Below are positions 51,187 through 60,193 of a DNA stretch of 64,000 nucleotides, in pieces. A program made the translations under genes and the position numbers. The stretch is from Flavobacterium sp. (lineage in GTDB: Bacteria; Bacteroidota; Bacteroidia; Flavobacteriales; Flavobacteriaceae). Location of the stretch: assembly GCA_030151255.1 (NCBI GenBank), contig JASLED010000067.1, positions 1 to 64,000 of the forward strand, in the 5' to 3' direction. Below the pieces are notes generated by a model. The model saw nothing but the letters and a program-made list of their open reading frames with translations, searched no databases and had not been told where the DNA came from. Within the stretch, counting starts at the first letter, position 1; each line of letters begins with the position of its first letter.

Positions 51187-51207
51187 TTATTTTGTATTCA
51201 AAAAAAA

Positions 51208-51244
51208 TAGGGTAAATTATACCTTTTACGTATAATTTACCCTT
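51208..51244 (-). terminator. Terminator of kup
   Basis: GGGTAAATTATAC (51210-51222) pairs perfectly with GTATAATTTACCC (51230-51242), followed on the minus strand by a T-run. Confidence 0.85.
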
Positions 51245-51265
51245 ATCTTGTTATTTATCAATCGA

Positions 51266-53239
51266 TTAATCTTTTATTCGTTTTAAAGGAAGATCTTCTA
51301 TTGGATTAATGATTAAAGGAAAGCGTTCAATTTTTACAGCGCTGCTATCTAATCCGAATGCCTTTTCTTCTGACAAAGAGATTTTCTTCAGAAAATCATA
51401 TAAATCCAAAATAATCTTTTCTTTCATTGGCAAATCATTATCGTAAGACAGTTCTTTTTCAATTAAAACATATTCAAAATCGCCAATCATTTTCTTTTCA
51501 CTTAATGAAGCATAACGACTTGTAATATCAATTTCTCCACTTTCCATTAGCTCATTTACAACTTGCTTCATCAATACGTTTATACGTTGTTCATTTCTAA
51601 ATCCGAGGTAAAAATCCACACGCAAAATGTTTTTATTTGGCCCGTGTTTTACCACTCGATAAGCTAATTTATAAGGTTCGTCAATAACATTTACATGTAC
51701 AAACCAATAATTATCAGCTCTTTTTGGTCTTCTATTAATAATAGAATACATGGCTTTATATTCTACTTGACCAGGATAAAATGAATTTGTTAAATACACC
51801 AAATTTGTAGCATATTTAGGCATTGTTTGATCTTGACTTAAATCGTCTAAAATTTGTTCATAATCAGCAATATCAACTAAATCGGTGTAGCCTCTTCTAA
51901 TCTTTTTTCCTAAATAATTAATGGTCATTACTGAAGCTAGAATTCCAGCAATAAAAACAGTTACATAACCACCGTGTGAGAATTTTTGGATATTTGAAAT
52001 AAAAAATGATATTTCGATAGCCAAATAAATAATTACAACCGGAATAATAAATAAAATATGTACGCGCTTTAGCACCATAAAATACCCCAACAAAATAGTT
52101 GTAGAAATCATACAAAGCGTAATTGCTAATCCGTATGCTGCTTCCATGTTGCCCGATTCTTTAAAATGCAAAACAACAAACACACAACCAATAAACAACA
52201 AAAAATTGATGGATGGAATATACAGCTGACCGCGAATATTTGTAGGGAATTTTACTCTGATTTTTGGCCAAAGATTTAATCGAACAGCTTCATTAATCAA
52301 CGTAAAAGATCCGCTAATTAATGCTTGAGAAGCAATAACTGCTGCCATTGTTGCAATTCCAATTCCGAAAGGCAAAAACCATTCTGGCATTACAAGATAG
52401 AAAGGATTTGCAGGCTGATCTGAATTTGGAGATAAATCGATCAAAGTTTGCCCAGCATACTCAATAAGCAAAGCACCTTGCCCGAAGTAACTTAAAACCA
52501 ACATTGTTTTTACAAATACCCAGCTAATACGAATATTTTTAATTCCACAATGCCCTAAATCACTATACAAAGCTTCTGCCCCCGTTGTACATAAGAAAAC
52601 AAATCCTAATACAAAATAACCTTCTGAGTGGATAGATAATAAATGGAATGCATAATATGGATTTAATGCCTTTAAAACCGATAAATTACCAATTAAATGA
52701 CTAAATCCTAAAATTCCCAACATTAAAAACCAAATCAACATCATTGGTCCAAAAAACTTTCCTATTGTTTTTGTACCAAATTGCTGAATAAAGAAGATTC
52801 CACACAAAATTCCTATAACAATAGGAATTGTAGCCAAATCAGGTGAATAGATTTTTAAACCTTCTACTGCCGAAGAAATTGAAATTGGCGGAGTAATAAT
52901 TCCATCTGCTAGCAAAGCACTACCTCCAATAATTGCAGGTACAATAAGCCATGTTTTTTTTAATTTCTTTACCAAAGTAAACAACGAAAAAATTCCACCT
53001 TCGCCATTATTATCAGCCTTTAGCGTCAAAAAAACATATTTAATTGTTGTTTGTAACGTTAGCGTCCAAAACACACAAGAAATAGCGCCTAATACAATTT
53101 CTTCTTTTATTGTACTGCGTCCCATTATCGCCTTCATTACATATAAAGGAGATGTTCCAATATCACCATAAATGATCCCTAAGGTAACTAAAAGCGTACC
53201 TACACTTACTTTACTAAGATGGCTATTACATTGTGGCAT
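51266..53239 (-). CDS. kup: KUP-family potassium transporter
   Basis: K+ uptake by proton symport. The 657-residue protein has the signature N-terminus GTLLVTLGIIYGDIGTSPLYV, 12 predicted membrane helices over about 430 residues, and a hydrophilic cytosolic C-terminal domain of about 210 residues. Typical length is 620-670. Monocistronic, with promoter 53301-53329 and a strong terminator. No c-di-AMP riboswitch-like leader is seen; the leader is only about 55 nt. Confidence 0.95.
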   Translation of the reverse strand: MPQCNSHLSKVSVGTLLVTLGIIYGDIGTSPLYVMKAIMGRSTIKEEIVLGAISCVFWTLTLQTTIKYVFLTLKADNNGEGGIFSLFTLVKKLKKTWLIVPAIIGGSALLADGIITPPISISSAVEGLKIYSPDLATIPIVIGILCGIFFIQQFGTKTIGKFFGPMMLIWFLMLGILGFSHLIGNLSVLKALNPYYAFHLLSIHSEGYFVLGFVFLCTTGAEALYSDLGHCGIKNIRISWVFVKTMLVLSYFGQGALLIEYAGQTLIDLSPNSDQPANPFYLVMPEWFLPFGIGIATMAAVIASQALISGSFTLINEAVRLNLWPKIRVKFPTNIRGQLYIPSINFLLFIGCVFVVLHFKESGNMEAAYGLAITLCMISTTILLGYFMVLKRVHILFIIPVVIIYLAIEISFFISNIQKFSHGGYVTVFIAGILASVMTINYLGKKIRRGYTDLVDIADYEQILDDLSQDQTMPKYATNLVYLTNSFYPGQVEYKAMYSIINRRPKRADNYWFVHVNVIDEPYKLAYRVVKHGPNKNILRVDFYLGFRNEQRINVLMKQVVNELMESGEIDITSRYASLSEKKMIGDFEYVLIEKELSYDNDLPMKEKIILDLYDFLKKISLSEEKAFGLDSSAVKIERFPLIINPIEDLPLKRIKD

Positions 53240-53619
53240 TACTATATTTTATTTTAAATTATTCTATTAATATATGAACACATTATCCTGAATATATTTG
53301 CAAAGGTATATACAAGAATAGAATGACAATCAACTTTTGTTGAAAAAAAATTATTTTAAACATCGATTTCTAAAAATTAATCAATAAAAAGACAATTTTT
53401 CTGAAATATACATACATCAAGAAATTTCATTGTATTCGCTTCATCTTCTTTAGTTTTTTTTACTAACAGAACTACATACTCATTTTCATCATTTCAACTA
53501 ATTTAGTTGTAATAAGTATTAAATTCAGTTGCTATATTTTATAGCATAATTACTTCTTATCATTGCACTATAAAATATTTATCTTATTTTTACATTAGTA
53601 AAATTAAATTTTTATAGAA
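53240..53619. other. Divergent kup-recA intergenic region
   Basis: The 380 nt contain the kup promoter and two perfect dyads on the recA side: CAACTAATTTAGTTG (53495-53509) and TGCTATATTTTATAGCA (53530-53546). No gene or RNA hairpin-terminator is evident. The second dyad covers a TTG that stands 19 bp upstream of TACTTCTT (53551-53558), a weak match to a -7 box, so a repressor site overlapping the recA promoter is possible. Confidence 0.45.
53301..53329 (-). promoter_or_regulatory. Promoter of kup
   Basis: Minus-strand TTG (53329 to 53327), 18-bp spacer, TACCTTTG (53308 to 53301): strong consensus. Confidence 0.65.
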
Positions 53620-54627
53620 ATGAGTGCAGATAAAGAAGCTAAATTAAAAGCATTACAGCTTACATTAGATAAATTAGATAAAACCTACGGTAAAGGAACA
53701 GTAATGAAATTAGGCGATAAAGCTGTTGAAGAAGTTGAAACTATATCTTCAGGTTCATTAGGAGTCGATTTAGCTTTAGGTGTGGGAGGATATCCAAGAG
53801 GAAGAATTATAGAAATTTACGGACCTGAATCATCAGGAAAAACAACATTAACACTACATGCCATTGCAGAAGCGCAAAAAGCAGGCGGAATTGCAGCATT
53901 TATTGACGCAGAACATGCTTTTGATCGTTTTTACGCACAAAAATTGGGTGTAGATATTGATAATCTTATTATTTCTCAACCTGATAATGGTGAGCAAGCT
54001 TTGGAAATTGCAGAAAATCTAATTCGTTCTGGTGCTGTAGATATTGTAGTAATTGACTCAGTTGCTGCCTTAACTCCAAAAGGAGAAATTGAAGGAGATA
54101 TGGGTGATTCTAAAATGGGATTACACGCTCGTTTAATGTCACAAGCACTTAGAAAACTTACTTCAACAATTAGCAAAACAAACTGTACTGTATTTTTTAT
54201 CAACCAATTGCGTGATAAAATTGGAGTAATGTTTGGTAGCCCAGAAACCACAACAGGTGGTAACGCATTAAAATTCTATGCTTCGGTTCGTATTGATATT
54301 CGTAGATCTACTCAAATTAAAGATGGTGAGAATGTAATTGGAAATAGAACAAAAGTAAAAATCGTTAAGAATAAAGTTGCGCCTCCTTTCCGTACAGCAG
54401 AATTTGACATTATGTACGGCGAAGGTGTTTCTAAAGTAGGAGAAGTACTTGACTTAGCAGTTGAATATGAAATTGTAAAGAAAAGTGGTTCTTGGTTTAG
54501 CTATGGTGAAACAAAATTAGGGCAAGGTAGAGATGCTGTTAAATCTTTAATTAAAGATAATCCAGAGCTGATGGAAGAATTAGAAATTAAGATTAAAGAA
54601 GAAATAAAAAATAGAGAAGAAGCTTAA
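53620..54627 (+). CDS. recA: Recombinase RecA
   Basis: Strand-exchange ATPase for homologous recombination and SOS induction. The 335 residues have Walker [10 protein letters not shown], Walker B with [10 protein letters not shown], the L2 loop region [16 protein letters not shown], and a short acidic C-terminal tail ([17 protein letters not shown]). Usual length is 340-350. Monocistronic, ending in a 13-bp hairpin. Confidence 0.98.
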   Translation: MSADKEAKLKALQLTLDKLDKTYGKGTVMKLGDKAVEEVETISSGSLGVDLALGVGGYPRGRIIEIYGPESSGKTTLTLHAIAEAQKAGGIAAFIDAEHAFDRFYAQKLGVDIDNLIISQPDNGEQALEIAENLIRSGAVDIVVIDSVAALTPKGEIEGDMGDSKMGLHARLMSQALRKLTSTISKTNCTVFFINQLRDKIGVMFGSPETTTGGNALKFYASVRIDIRRSTQIKDGENVIGNRTKVKIVKNKVAPPFRTAEFDIMYGEGVSKVGEVLDLAVEYEIVKKSGSWFSYGETKLGQGRDAVKSLIKDNPELMEELEIKIKEEIKNREEA

Positions 54628-54631
54628 GATA

Positions 54632-54660
54632 AAAGAGGGAATCAAATGATTCCCTCTTTC
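54632..54660. terminator. Bidirectional terminator
   Basis: AAAGAGGGAATCA (54632-54644) pairs with TGATTCCCTCTTT (54647-54659), between recA and the convergent acyltransferase gene. Confidence 0.85.
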
Positions 54661-54665
54661 AATTT

Positions 54666-55421
54666 TTATTTTTCTATCTCTGCTTCCCATTTTTCTACTG
54701 AAGCATAAATCAAATTATAACTCTCTTCTTTTACTATTTTCTTGTCATTTTGTGTTTTTCCATCAGTTGATATTGCTTCAAATAAGTAAACAGGTACTTT
54801 TCCTGGATAACCTTTACCCCAAGAAAATGGAAAGAAGTATTTTAACTTCCCTAATGCTATTGGAACAATTGGAATTTGATGATCAATAGCTAATCTAAAT
54901 GCTCCATCCTTAAACTTATCCAAAACAATTGCTGTGTCATCTGGCACTCCTCCCTCAGGAAAAATACAAATACTCAAACCTTTATTTAAACGCTCTTGAG
55001 CACTTTCAAACACCTTGTGTCTGCTCTTTGCGTCATTTCTATCAACTAAAATACAAGTTTTTTTATAAAAGAATCCAAAAATAGGTAATTTGGCCAACTC
55101 TGCTTTTCCAACAAATACAAACGGATTATCTTTTATTAAAATCAACATCATCATAATATCCATCATAGATGTGTGATTAGCAATAAACATATAACTTTTA
55201 TTAGGCTCTAACTTATGTTTGTTCTCGATATGATAGGACATTCCCATTCCAAAAAAAGTAAGTTTTGCCCAAATTCTCGCAATTTTATAAAAGGAAGGAT
55301 AAGTATTAATTGATCCGATAGTAACCAATAAAAAAGGCGATAAAACAATAATCACTAAAAGCATCCAAAGATAAAACCAAGAACGCCAAACAATACTTAA
55401 TGCAATTTTAAAATACTTCAT
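54666..55421 (-). CDS. 1-acyl-sn-glycerol-3-phosphate acyltransferase (PlsC-like)
   Basis: Adds the second acyl chain in phospholipid synthesis, or a related lipid acylation. The 251 residues have an N-terminal membrane helix (about 10-35), the catalytic NHTSMMD (HxxxxD) and the substrate-binding FPEGGVPD motif. Several PlsC-like paralogues occur in most Bacteroidota, so the exact lipid acceptor is not certain. Single gene. Confidence 0.9.
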   Translation of the reverse strand: MKYFKIALSIVWRSWFYLWMLLVIIVLSPFLLVTIGSINTYPSFYKIARIWAKLTFFGMGMSYHIENKHKLEPNKSYMFIANHTSMMDIMMMLILIKDNPFVFVGKAELAKLPIFGFFYKKTCILVDRNDAKSRHKVFESAQERLNKGLSICIFPEGGVPDDTAIVLDKFKDGAFRLAIDHQIPIVPIALGKLKYFFPFSWGKGYPGKVPVYLFEAISTDGKTQNDKKIVKEESYNLIYASVEKWEAEIEK

Positions 55422-55525
55422 CTAATTGAAAGAAAAATTCAAAAATGGTAAGCCTCAAATGTAAAAAATAAAAATAGGTAAAAACAATACTATGCAAAAT
55501 AAAGAAACAATACATACAAATCCTT

Positions 55526-55533
55526 TATCTTTG
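55526..55533 (+). promoter_or_regulatory. -7 box TATCTTTG of trpS
   Basis: TATCTTTG fits the consensus, 27 nt before the trpS start codon. Confidence 0.5.
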
Positions 55534-55560
55534 TTGTTTATATAAAAATACAAACACGCA

Positions 55561-56538
55561 ATGGCTAAAATTCTAACAGGAGTTCAAAGTACAGGAACTC
55601 CACACTTAGGGAATCTCTTAGGGGCTATTCTACCAGCTGTAGAAATGGCAAATAACAAAGAGAATGAGTCTTTTATTTTTATTGCGAATTTACACTCGGC
55701 AACGCAAATAAAAGATGCAAAAACATTACAGGAAAACACCTATAGTGTTGCGGCTACTTGGCTTGCTTGTGGTTTAGATGTTAATCATGTAACTTTTTAC
55801 CGCCAGTCTGACGTACCGCAAACGACAGAACTATCATGGTACTTAAGTTGTTTTTTTCCTTTTCAACGACTAACGTTGGCTCACTCTTTTAAAGATAAAG
55901 CAGATGTTTTATCTGACGTAAATGCAGGATTATTTACTTATCCAATGCTTATGGCTGCAGATATCTTATTGTATGATGCTAATATTGTTCCTGTAGGAAA
56001 AGATCAATTACAACACTTAGAAATTACTCGTGATGTTGCTTCTCGATTTAATCATCAAATGGGAGAAACTTTCGTTTTACCAGATGCTGAAATTTCAGAA
56101 GAAGTAATGATTGTTCCTGGAACAGACGGAAACAAAATGAGCAAATCGAGAAATAATACAATTAACATTTTCTTAGATGACAAGACGCTGAGAAAACAAG
56201 TTATGGGAATAGAAACAGATAGTACACCGCTAGAAGAACCTAAAAACCCTGATACTTGTAATGTATTTACAATTTATAAATTACTTGCTACTCCAGAACA
56301 AATAGAAGAGTTAAGAGCTAAATACCTGGCTGGAAACTACGGATATGGACATGCAAAACAAGAACTTTATGAGCTTATAACTTATAAATTTAAAGATATC
56401 AGAGAAAAATATATTTACTACATCAATAACTTGGAAGAAGTAGATAAATTATTACAAATAGGCTCTGATAAAGCTGTTGTTATTGCAAATGCTACTTTAG
56501 CGAGAGTACGAGAAAAATTAGGATATACAAAAGTATAA
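55561..56538 (+). CDS. trpS: Tryptophan--tRNA ligase
   Basis: Class I aminoacyl-tRNA synthetase, 325 residues. The HIGH-like motif is TPHLGNLLGAI (residues 13-23) and the KMSKS loop is GNKMSKSRNNTI. The DQLQHLEITRDVA segment fits bacterial TrpRS. Monocistronic; its terminator hairpin directly abuts the dprA stop codon. Confidence 0.97.
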   Translation: MAKILTGVQSTGTPHLGNLLGAILPAVEMANNKENESFIFIANLHSATQIKDAKTLQENTYSVAATWLACGLDVNHVTFYRQSDVPQTTELSWYLSCFFPFQRLTLAHSFKDKADVLSDVNAGLFTYPMLMAADILLYDANIVPVGKDQLQHLEITRDVASRFNHQMGETFVLPDAEISEEVMIVPGTDGNKMSKSRNNTINIFLDDKTLRKQVMGIETDSTPLEEPKNPDTCNVFTIYKLLATPEQIEELRAKYLAGNYGYGHAKQELYELITYKFKDIREKYIYYINNLEEVDKLLQIGSDKAVVIANATLARVREKLGYTKV

Positions 56539-56539
56539 T

Positions 56540-56570
56540 AAAAAGATAGCCAAAAGGCTATCTTTTTTTA
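56540..56570. terminator. Bidirectional terminator
   Basis: GATAGCC and GGCTATC pair around AAAA, with A/T runs, between trpS and convergent dprA. Confidence 0.88.
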
Positions 56571-57677
56571 TGGTATAATTTCAAAATACTTTCCTGGCAA
56601 CGGGCGCACCAAACCTTGTAACTCTAATTGTAACAAAATAGTACTTACTTTATAAATCGGTAGTTCGCACCCAATAGCTATAATATCCAATAATTCCTTT
56701 TCTTTCTCTAGAAGAAAATCGTAAACTATTTGTTCTTCATCGTTTAAATTAAGAAATAATTTTGGTTGAATAAGTTTTACATCCTTTGCCATTATATCCC
56801 AATTTAAAGCAGTTATAAACTCCTCTGCACTGGTTAATAATTGTGCTCGATGCGAGCGTATTAACTCATTACAACCCTGGCTCATTATATCGCTTACTCT
56901 GCCTGGTACGGCAAAAACATCTCTATTGTAATCATTAGCAAAATTTACTGTAGACATTGATCCACCTTTTATAGCACTTTCAACCACAATAACCGATTGG
57001 CTAATTCCAGCCACTAACCGATTGCGCTGAATAAATTTCTCGCGTTCAATTTTACTTTGAGTCCAATATTCACTTATCAAGCCGCCTTGTTCCAAAATTT
57101 TTTTTGCTTCATTTCTATGCTGTGCTGGATAAAGTTGATTTAATCCATGACCAAGAATTGCAAATGTATCCAATCCGTTTTCTAATGCTGCTTTATGTGC
57201 ACAAATATCAATACCGTAAGCCAAACCGCTAACAATAATAGGATTATATGGTTTTAATGCTTCAATAAATTCATTGCAAAAATCCTGTCCTCTTTTTGTT
57301 GGATTTCTTGTTCCTACAATGCTTATTACATTTCTATTTTGCCAATTATCTATATTCTTTCCTTTTAAAAAAAGTATCAAAGGAGCATCATCACATTGCT
57401 TCAATAACGTTGGATATTCGGCTGTTTTATAAAAAATTGGCTGTATGTTTTGCTCTTGAATATTTCTTACCTCAACTTCAGCTTCTTTTAAAATATCAAC
57501 AGCTCCAAAATTTTTAACAATCTGTTCATTTACTTTTTGTCTAAATAACTCTTGTTTGGAAGCCGCAAAAACATTTTTTGCAGTTCCAAATTTATCAATC
57601 AATTTTTTGGCAGTAATCGGACCTATCCCTTTTACTTTTGTAAGCGCCATTGTAAACAACAAATCATCTAAATTCAT
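56568..57677 (-). CDS. dprA: DNA-processing protein DprA
   Basis: Loads RecA on incoming single-stranded DNA in natural transformation. From the chosen start it has 369 residues: an N-terminal HhH/SAM-like part (VKGIGPITAKKLIDKFG), the Rossmann-like core (VSIVGTRNPTKRGQDFCNEF, SGLAYGIDICAHKAAL, ILGHGLNQLYP) and a C-terminal winged helix. ATG 57719 is in frame and would add 14 residues of AT-rich-encoded sequence; ATG 57677 fits the family N-terminus. A box TAAGTTTG (57752 to 57745) would allow either. Confidence 0.93.
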   Translation of the reverse strand: MNLDDLLFTMALTKVKGIGPITAKKLIDKFGTAKNVFAASKQELFRQKVNEQIVKNFGAVDILKEAEVEVRNIQEQNIQPIFYKTAEYPTLLKQCDDAPLILFLKGKNIDNWQNRNVISIVGTRNPTKRGQDFCNEFIEALKPYNPIIVSGLAYGIDICAHKAALENGLDTFAILGHGLNQLYPAQHRNEAKKILEQGGLISEYWTQSKIEREKFIQRNRLVAGISQSVIVVESAIKGGSMSTVNFANDYNRDVFAVPGRVSDIMSQGCNELIRSHRAQLLTSAEEFITALNWDIMAKDVKLIQPKLFLNLNDEEQIVYDFLLEKEKELLDIIAIGCELPIYKVSTILLQLELQGLVRPLPGKYFEIIP

Positions 57678-57808
57678 AATATTAACTTTTTTAAGCAATT
57701 TTAAATTGTATATTGGCAATAAATAATAAAAAAACGAATCAAAACAAACTTACAATTTTTATACATTATAAATGCATTAAGTTTTTTACTAATATTTTCA
57801 ATTTTTAA

Positions 57809-57839
57809 TTGTTTATCCCTTTAGTTTCCTTTAATTTTG
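57809..57839 (+). promoter_or_regulatory. Promoter of the HU/SPOR gene
   Basis: TTG (57809), 20-bp spacer, TAATTTTG (57832-57839). The start site would be near 57845, at or just before the start codon, so the mRNA may be nearly leaderless. Confidence 0.55.
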
Positions 57840-57844
57840 TTTTT

Positions 57845-58774
57845 ATGAAGATGACTCAACACATATCGGCTTTATTATATCGCTATCAATGCGTTATTGT
57901 TCCAGGATTCGGTGCTTTTATTACCGAAATTCAATCGTCGTTTTATGATGCAGAAAAACAATTATTTTTTCCACCCGAAAAACGAATTTCATTCAATAAA
58001 AACATTGTAAATAACGATGGATTATTAATGAATCATATTTCCCTTGAAGAAGGAATATCGCACGATGAAGCGATGATTAAAATTAATGATATACTAGAAG
58101 ATTGGAATAGCACATTACAATCATTTGGTACACTTCACTTAGATTCTGTTGGTTCTTTTCAATTAAACGAAGAAAAAAATCTTGTATTTGAGCCTATCAA
58201 AAATCAAAACTATTTAGCTACTTCGTTTGGATTGTCTTCTGTTGGTGTAAATGCAATTGAAAGAGAAGCTTCTAACAAAGTTGTTTCATTACATTCGCCA
58301 GCCAATACAGCAAAAAGCAAAACAAAATTCAATTTCTTCAAATATGCGTCAGTTGTTGTATTAACATTAGGAATTGGTAATATTTTGGTACAAAATGGTT
58401 ATACCGCTTATGTAAACGACCAAACTTTGTCTATTGAAAACAATGTGCAAAACAAAATTCAAGACAAATTACAGCAAGCAACATTTGTTATAGAACCATC
58501 TATTGATGCTATTTCTTTGCCAGTAGAATCTATTAAAGAAGAAAGTTTAAACTATCATATTGTAGCTTCTGCCTTTAGAAATGAAGAAAATGCAGCCATT
58601 GAAGTACAAAAGTTAAAAGCAAAAGGTTATGAAAATGCTTCATTCTTAGAAAAAAACAAATACGGAATGTATCCTGTTTTATATGGAAGTTTTGCTACAC
58701 ATGACCAAGCAAAAGAAAGTTTACGAAAAATCCACAATACTGTTAACAGAGAAGCTTGGATTTTTATTAAATAA
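57845..58774 (+). CDS. HU-CCDC81-like and SPOR-domain membrane protein
   Basis: A 309-residue protein. The N-terminal domain (about 1-130; ISALLYRYQCVIVPGFGAFITE) resembles the HU-CCDC81-like family of Bacteroidota. A membrane helix follows near residues 165-185 (YASVVVLTLGIGNILV), then a low-complexity segment and a C-terminal SPOR domain (about 235-309; YHIVASAFRNEENAA, PVLYGSFATHDQAKESL). SPOR binds septal denuded glycan, so the protein may link the inside of the cell to the division site. An upstream ATG at 57809 lies before the predicted transcription start; ATG at 57851 is also possible. Confidence 0.85.
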   Translation: MKMTQHISALLYRYQCVIVPGFGAFITEIQSSFYDAEKQLFFPPEKRISFNKNIVNNDGLLMNHISLEEGISHDEAMIKINDILEDWNSTLQSFGTLHLDSVGSFQLNEEKNLVFEPIKNQNYLATSFGLSSVGVNAIEREASNKVVSLHSPANTAKSKTKFNFFKYASVVVLTLGIGNILVQNGYTAYVNDQTLSIENNVQNKIQDKLQQATFVIEPSIDAISLPVESIKEESLNYHIVASAFRNEENAAIEVQKLKAKGYENASFLEKNKYGMYPVLYGSFATHDQAKESLRKIHNTVNREAWIFIK

Positions 58775-58787
58775 AAAGTTAAATATA

Positions 58788-58818
58788 CTAACCGAACGGA
58801 AACCGTTCGGTTTTTTTT
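58788..58818 (+). terminator. Terminator of the HU/SPOR gene
   Basis: ACCGAACGG (58791-58799) pairs with CCGTTCGGT (58803-58811), followed by a run of T. The next gene's promoter box begins only 11 bp later. Confidence 0.9.
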
Positions 58819-58828
58819 TGCAATATGC

Positions 58829-58836
58829 TATCTTTG
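58829..58836 (+). promoter_or_regulatory. -7 box TATCTTTG of the thioesterase gene
   Basis: TATCTTTG fits the consensus, directly downstream of the previous terminator, 14 nt before the start codon. Confidence 0.5.
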
Positions 58837-58850
58837 CATAAATATTTTTT

Positions 58851-59363
58851 ATGAAAGCAAAATACGTATCAGAATCAACCACTATAACAAGTGATTTGGT
58901 TTTACCAGGAGAAACAAACCCGTTAAACAATATGTTTGGTGGAGAGTTATTGGCAAGAATGGACAGAGCAGCAGGTATTGCAGCCAGAAGACATTCTCGT
59001 AGAATATGTGTTACTGCATCCGTAAATCACGTTGCATTTAACCGTCCTATTCCATTAGGAAGCGTAGTAACTGTAGAAGCTAAAATTTCTAGAGCATTTA
59101 CTTCATCAATGGAAATTTACTTAGACGTTTGGATTGAAGATCGTGAATCGGGTATGAAAATAAAAGCCAACGAAGCCATTTATACTTTTGTTGCTGTAGA
59201 TGATATGGGTAATCCTGTAGCAATTCCGGAAATAATTCCAGAAACAGAATTAGAACAACAAAGATATGACGCTGCTTTAAGAAGAAAGCAACTAAGTTTG
59301 GTACTTGCTGGAAAAATGGCACCAAGTGATGCCACTGAATTAAAAGCACTTTTTAACAAATAA
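58851..59363 (+). CDS. Acyl-CoA thioesterase (hotdog fold, YciA/ACOT-like)
   Basis: A 170-residue hotdog-fold thioesterase. The catalytic-site block LVLPGETNPLNNMFGGELLARMD has the Asn/Gly-Gly features of acyl-CoA hydrolases. Then follow AARRHSRRICVTASVNHVAFNRPI and a beta-sheet. It hydrolyses acyl-CoA, with chain length not predictable. It is 7 nt upstream of the S1/P1 nuclease gene, so the two are cotranscribed, with no obvious functional link. Confidence 0.9.
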   Translation: MKAKYVSESTTITSDLVLPGETNPLNNMFGGELLARMDRAAGIAARRHSRRICVTASVNHVAFNRPIPLGSVVTVEAKISRAFTSSMEIYLDVWIEDRESGMKIKANEAIYTFVAVDDMGNPVAIPEIIPETELEQQRYDAALRRKQLSLVLAGKMAPSDATELKALFNK

Positions 59364-59370
59364 ACAAATC

Positions 59371-60159
59371 ATGAAAAAAATCTTATCCGCTTTCTTATTA
59401 GCGTTATGCCTTTTTCAATCTGCGGCAACATTTGCGTGGGGAACAATTGGACATAGAGTTGTTGCTGAAATAGCAGAAAGAAACTTAACGCCGAAAGCAA
59501 AAAAGGAATTGAAAAAAATTCTTGGCGAACAAAAATTGGCATATTGGGCAAACTGGCCAGACTTTGTAAAATCAGATCCTGCATGGAAGTTTGCCGATAG
59601 CTGGCATTATATCAACATGCCAGGCAACTTAGATCGCACTGAATTTGATAAAGAATTAGCTAATTCTACAGATGCAAATATGTATAAAAGATCGTTATTA
59701 TTAATTGAAGAATTAAAAAATAAAGATCTACCAATGAAAGAAAAACAACAAAAACTATATTATTTGATTCACTTAATTGGAGATGCTCATCAACCATTGC
59801 ACGTTGGGCGACCTGGCGATTTAGGTGGAAATAAAATAAAAGTAGAATGGTTTAGAAAACCAACTAATTTACACAGTTTATGGGATTCTGCTTTGGTTGA
59901 TTTTGACAAATATAGCTATACAGAATATGCAACAGTTTTGGATGTAAATGGAAAAGCGTACAATAAAAACCTAACTACAGGAAGTCTTGAAGATTGGATA
60001 TTTGATTCGTATTCTATTGCTAATAACATTTACAATAGCGCAGAAGAAAACGAAAATTTAAGTTATCGCTATTTTTATGACTTTAAAGATACGGTAGAAA
60101 ATCAGTTACTTAAAGGAGGACTTCGTTTGGCAGAAATTTTAAATCAGATTTATAAATAA
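59371..60159 (+). CDS. S1/P1 nuclease
   Basis: Secreted Zn-dependent nuclease acting on single-stranded DNA/RNA, with possible 3'-nucleotidase activity. The 262 residues have a signal peptide 1-22. The mature N-terminal Trp23 (AWGTIGHR) is the family's metal ligand through its amino group. Other ligand motifs are SWHYINMP, HLIGDAHQPLHVGRPGDLGGN and LHSLWDSALVD. A second exported phosphoesterase in the window, next to the EEP and ENPP-like proteins. Confidence 0.93.
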   Translation: MKKILSAFLLALCLFQSAATFAWGTIGHRVVAEIAERNLTPKAKKELKKILGEQKLAYWANWPDFVKSDPAWKFADSWHYINMPGNLDRTEFDKELANSTDANMYKRSLLLIEELKNKDLPMKEKQQKLYYLIHLIGDAHQPLHVGRPGDLGGNKIKVEWFRKPTNLHSLWDSALVDFDKYSYTEYATVLDVNGKAYNKNLTTGSLEDWIFDSYSIANNIYNSAEENENLSYRYFYDFKDTVENQLLKGGLRLAEILNQIYK

Positions 60160-60160
60160 A

Positions 60161-60193
60161 AAAACGAGCAGTGGAAATACTGCTCGTTTTTTT
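60161..60193. terminator. Bidirectional terminator
   Basis: ACGAGCAGT and ACTGCTCGT pair around GGAAAT with A- and T-runs outside, between the nuclease gene and the convergent YSR-repeat gene. Confidence 0.9.

Noticed and set aside
53240..53300. Possible c-di-AMP riboswitch before kup
   Set aside because: The leader is about 55 nt and unstructured, far shorter than a ydaO-type element.
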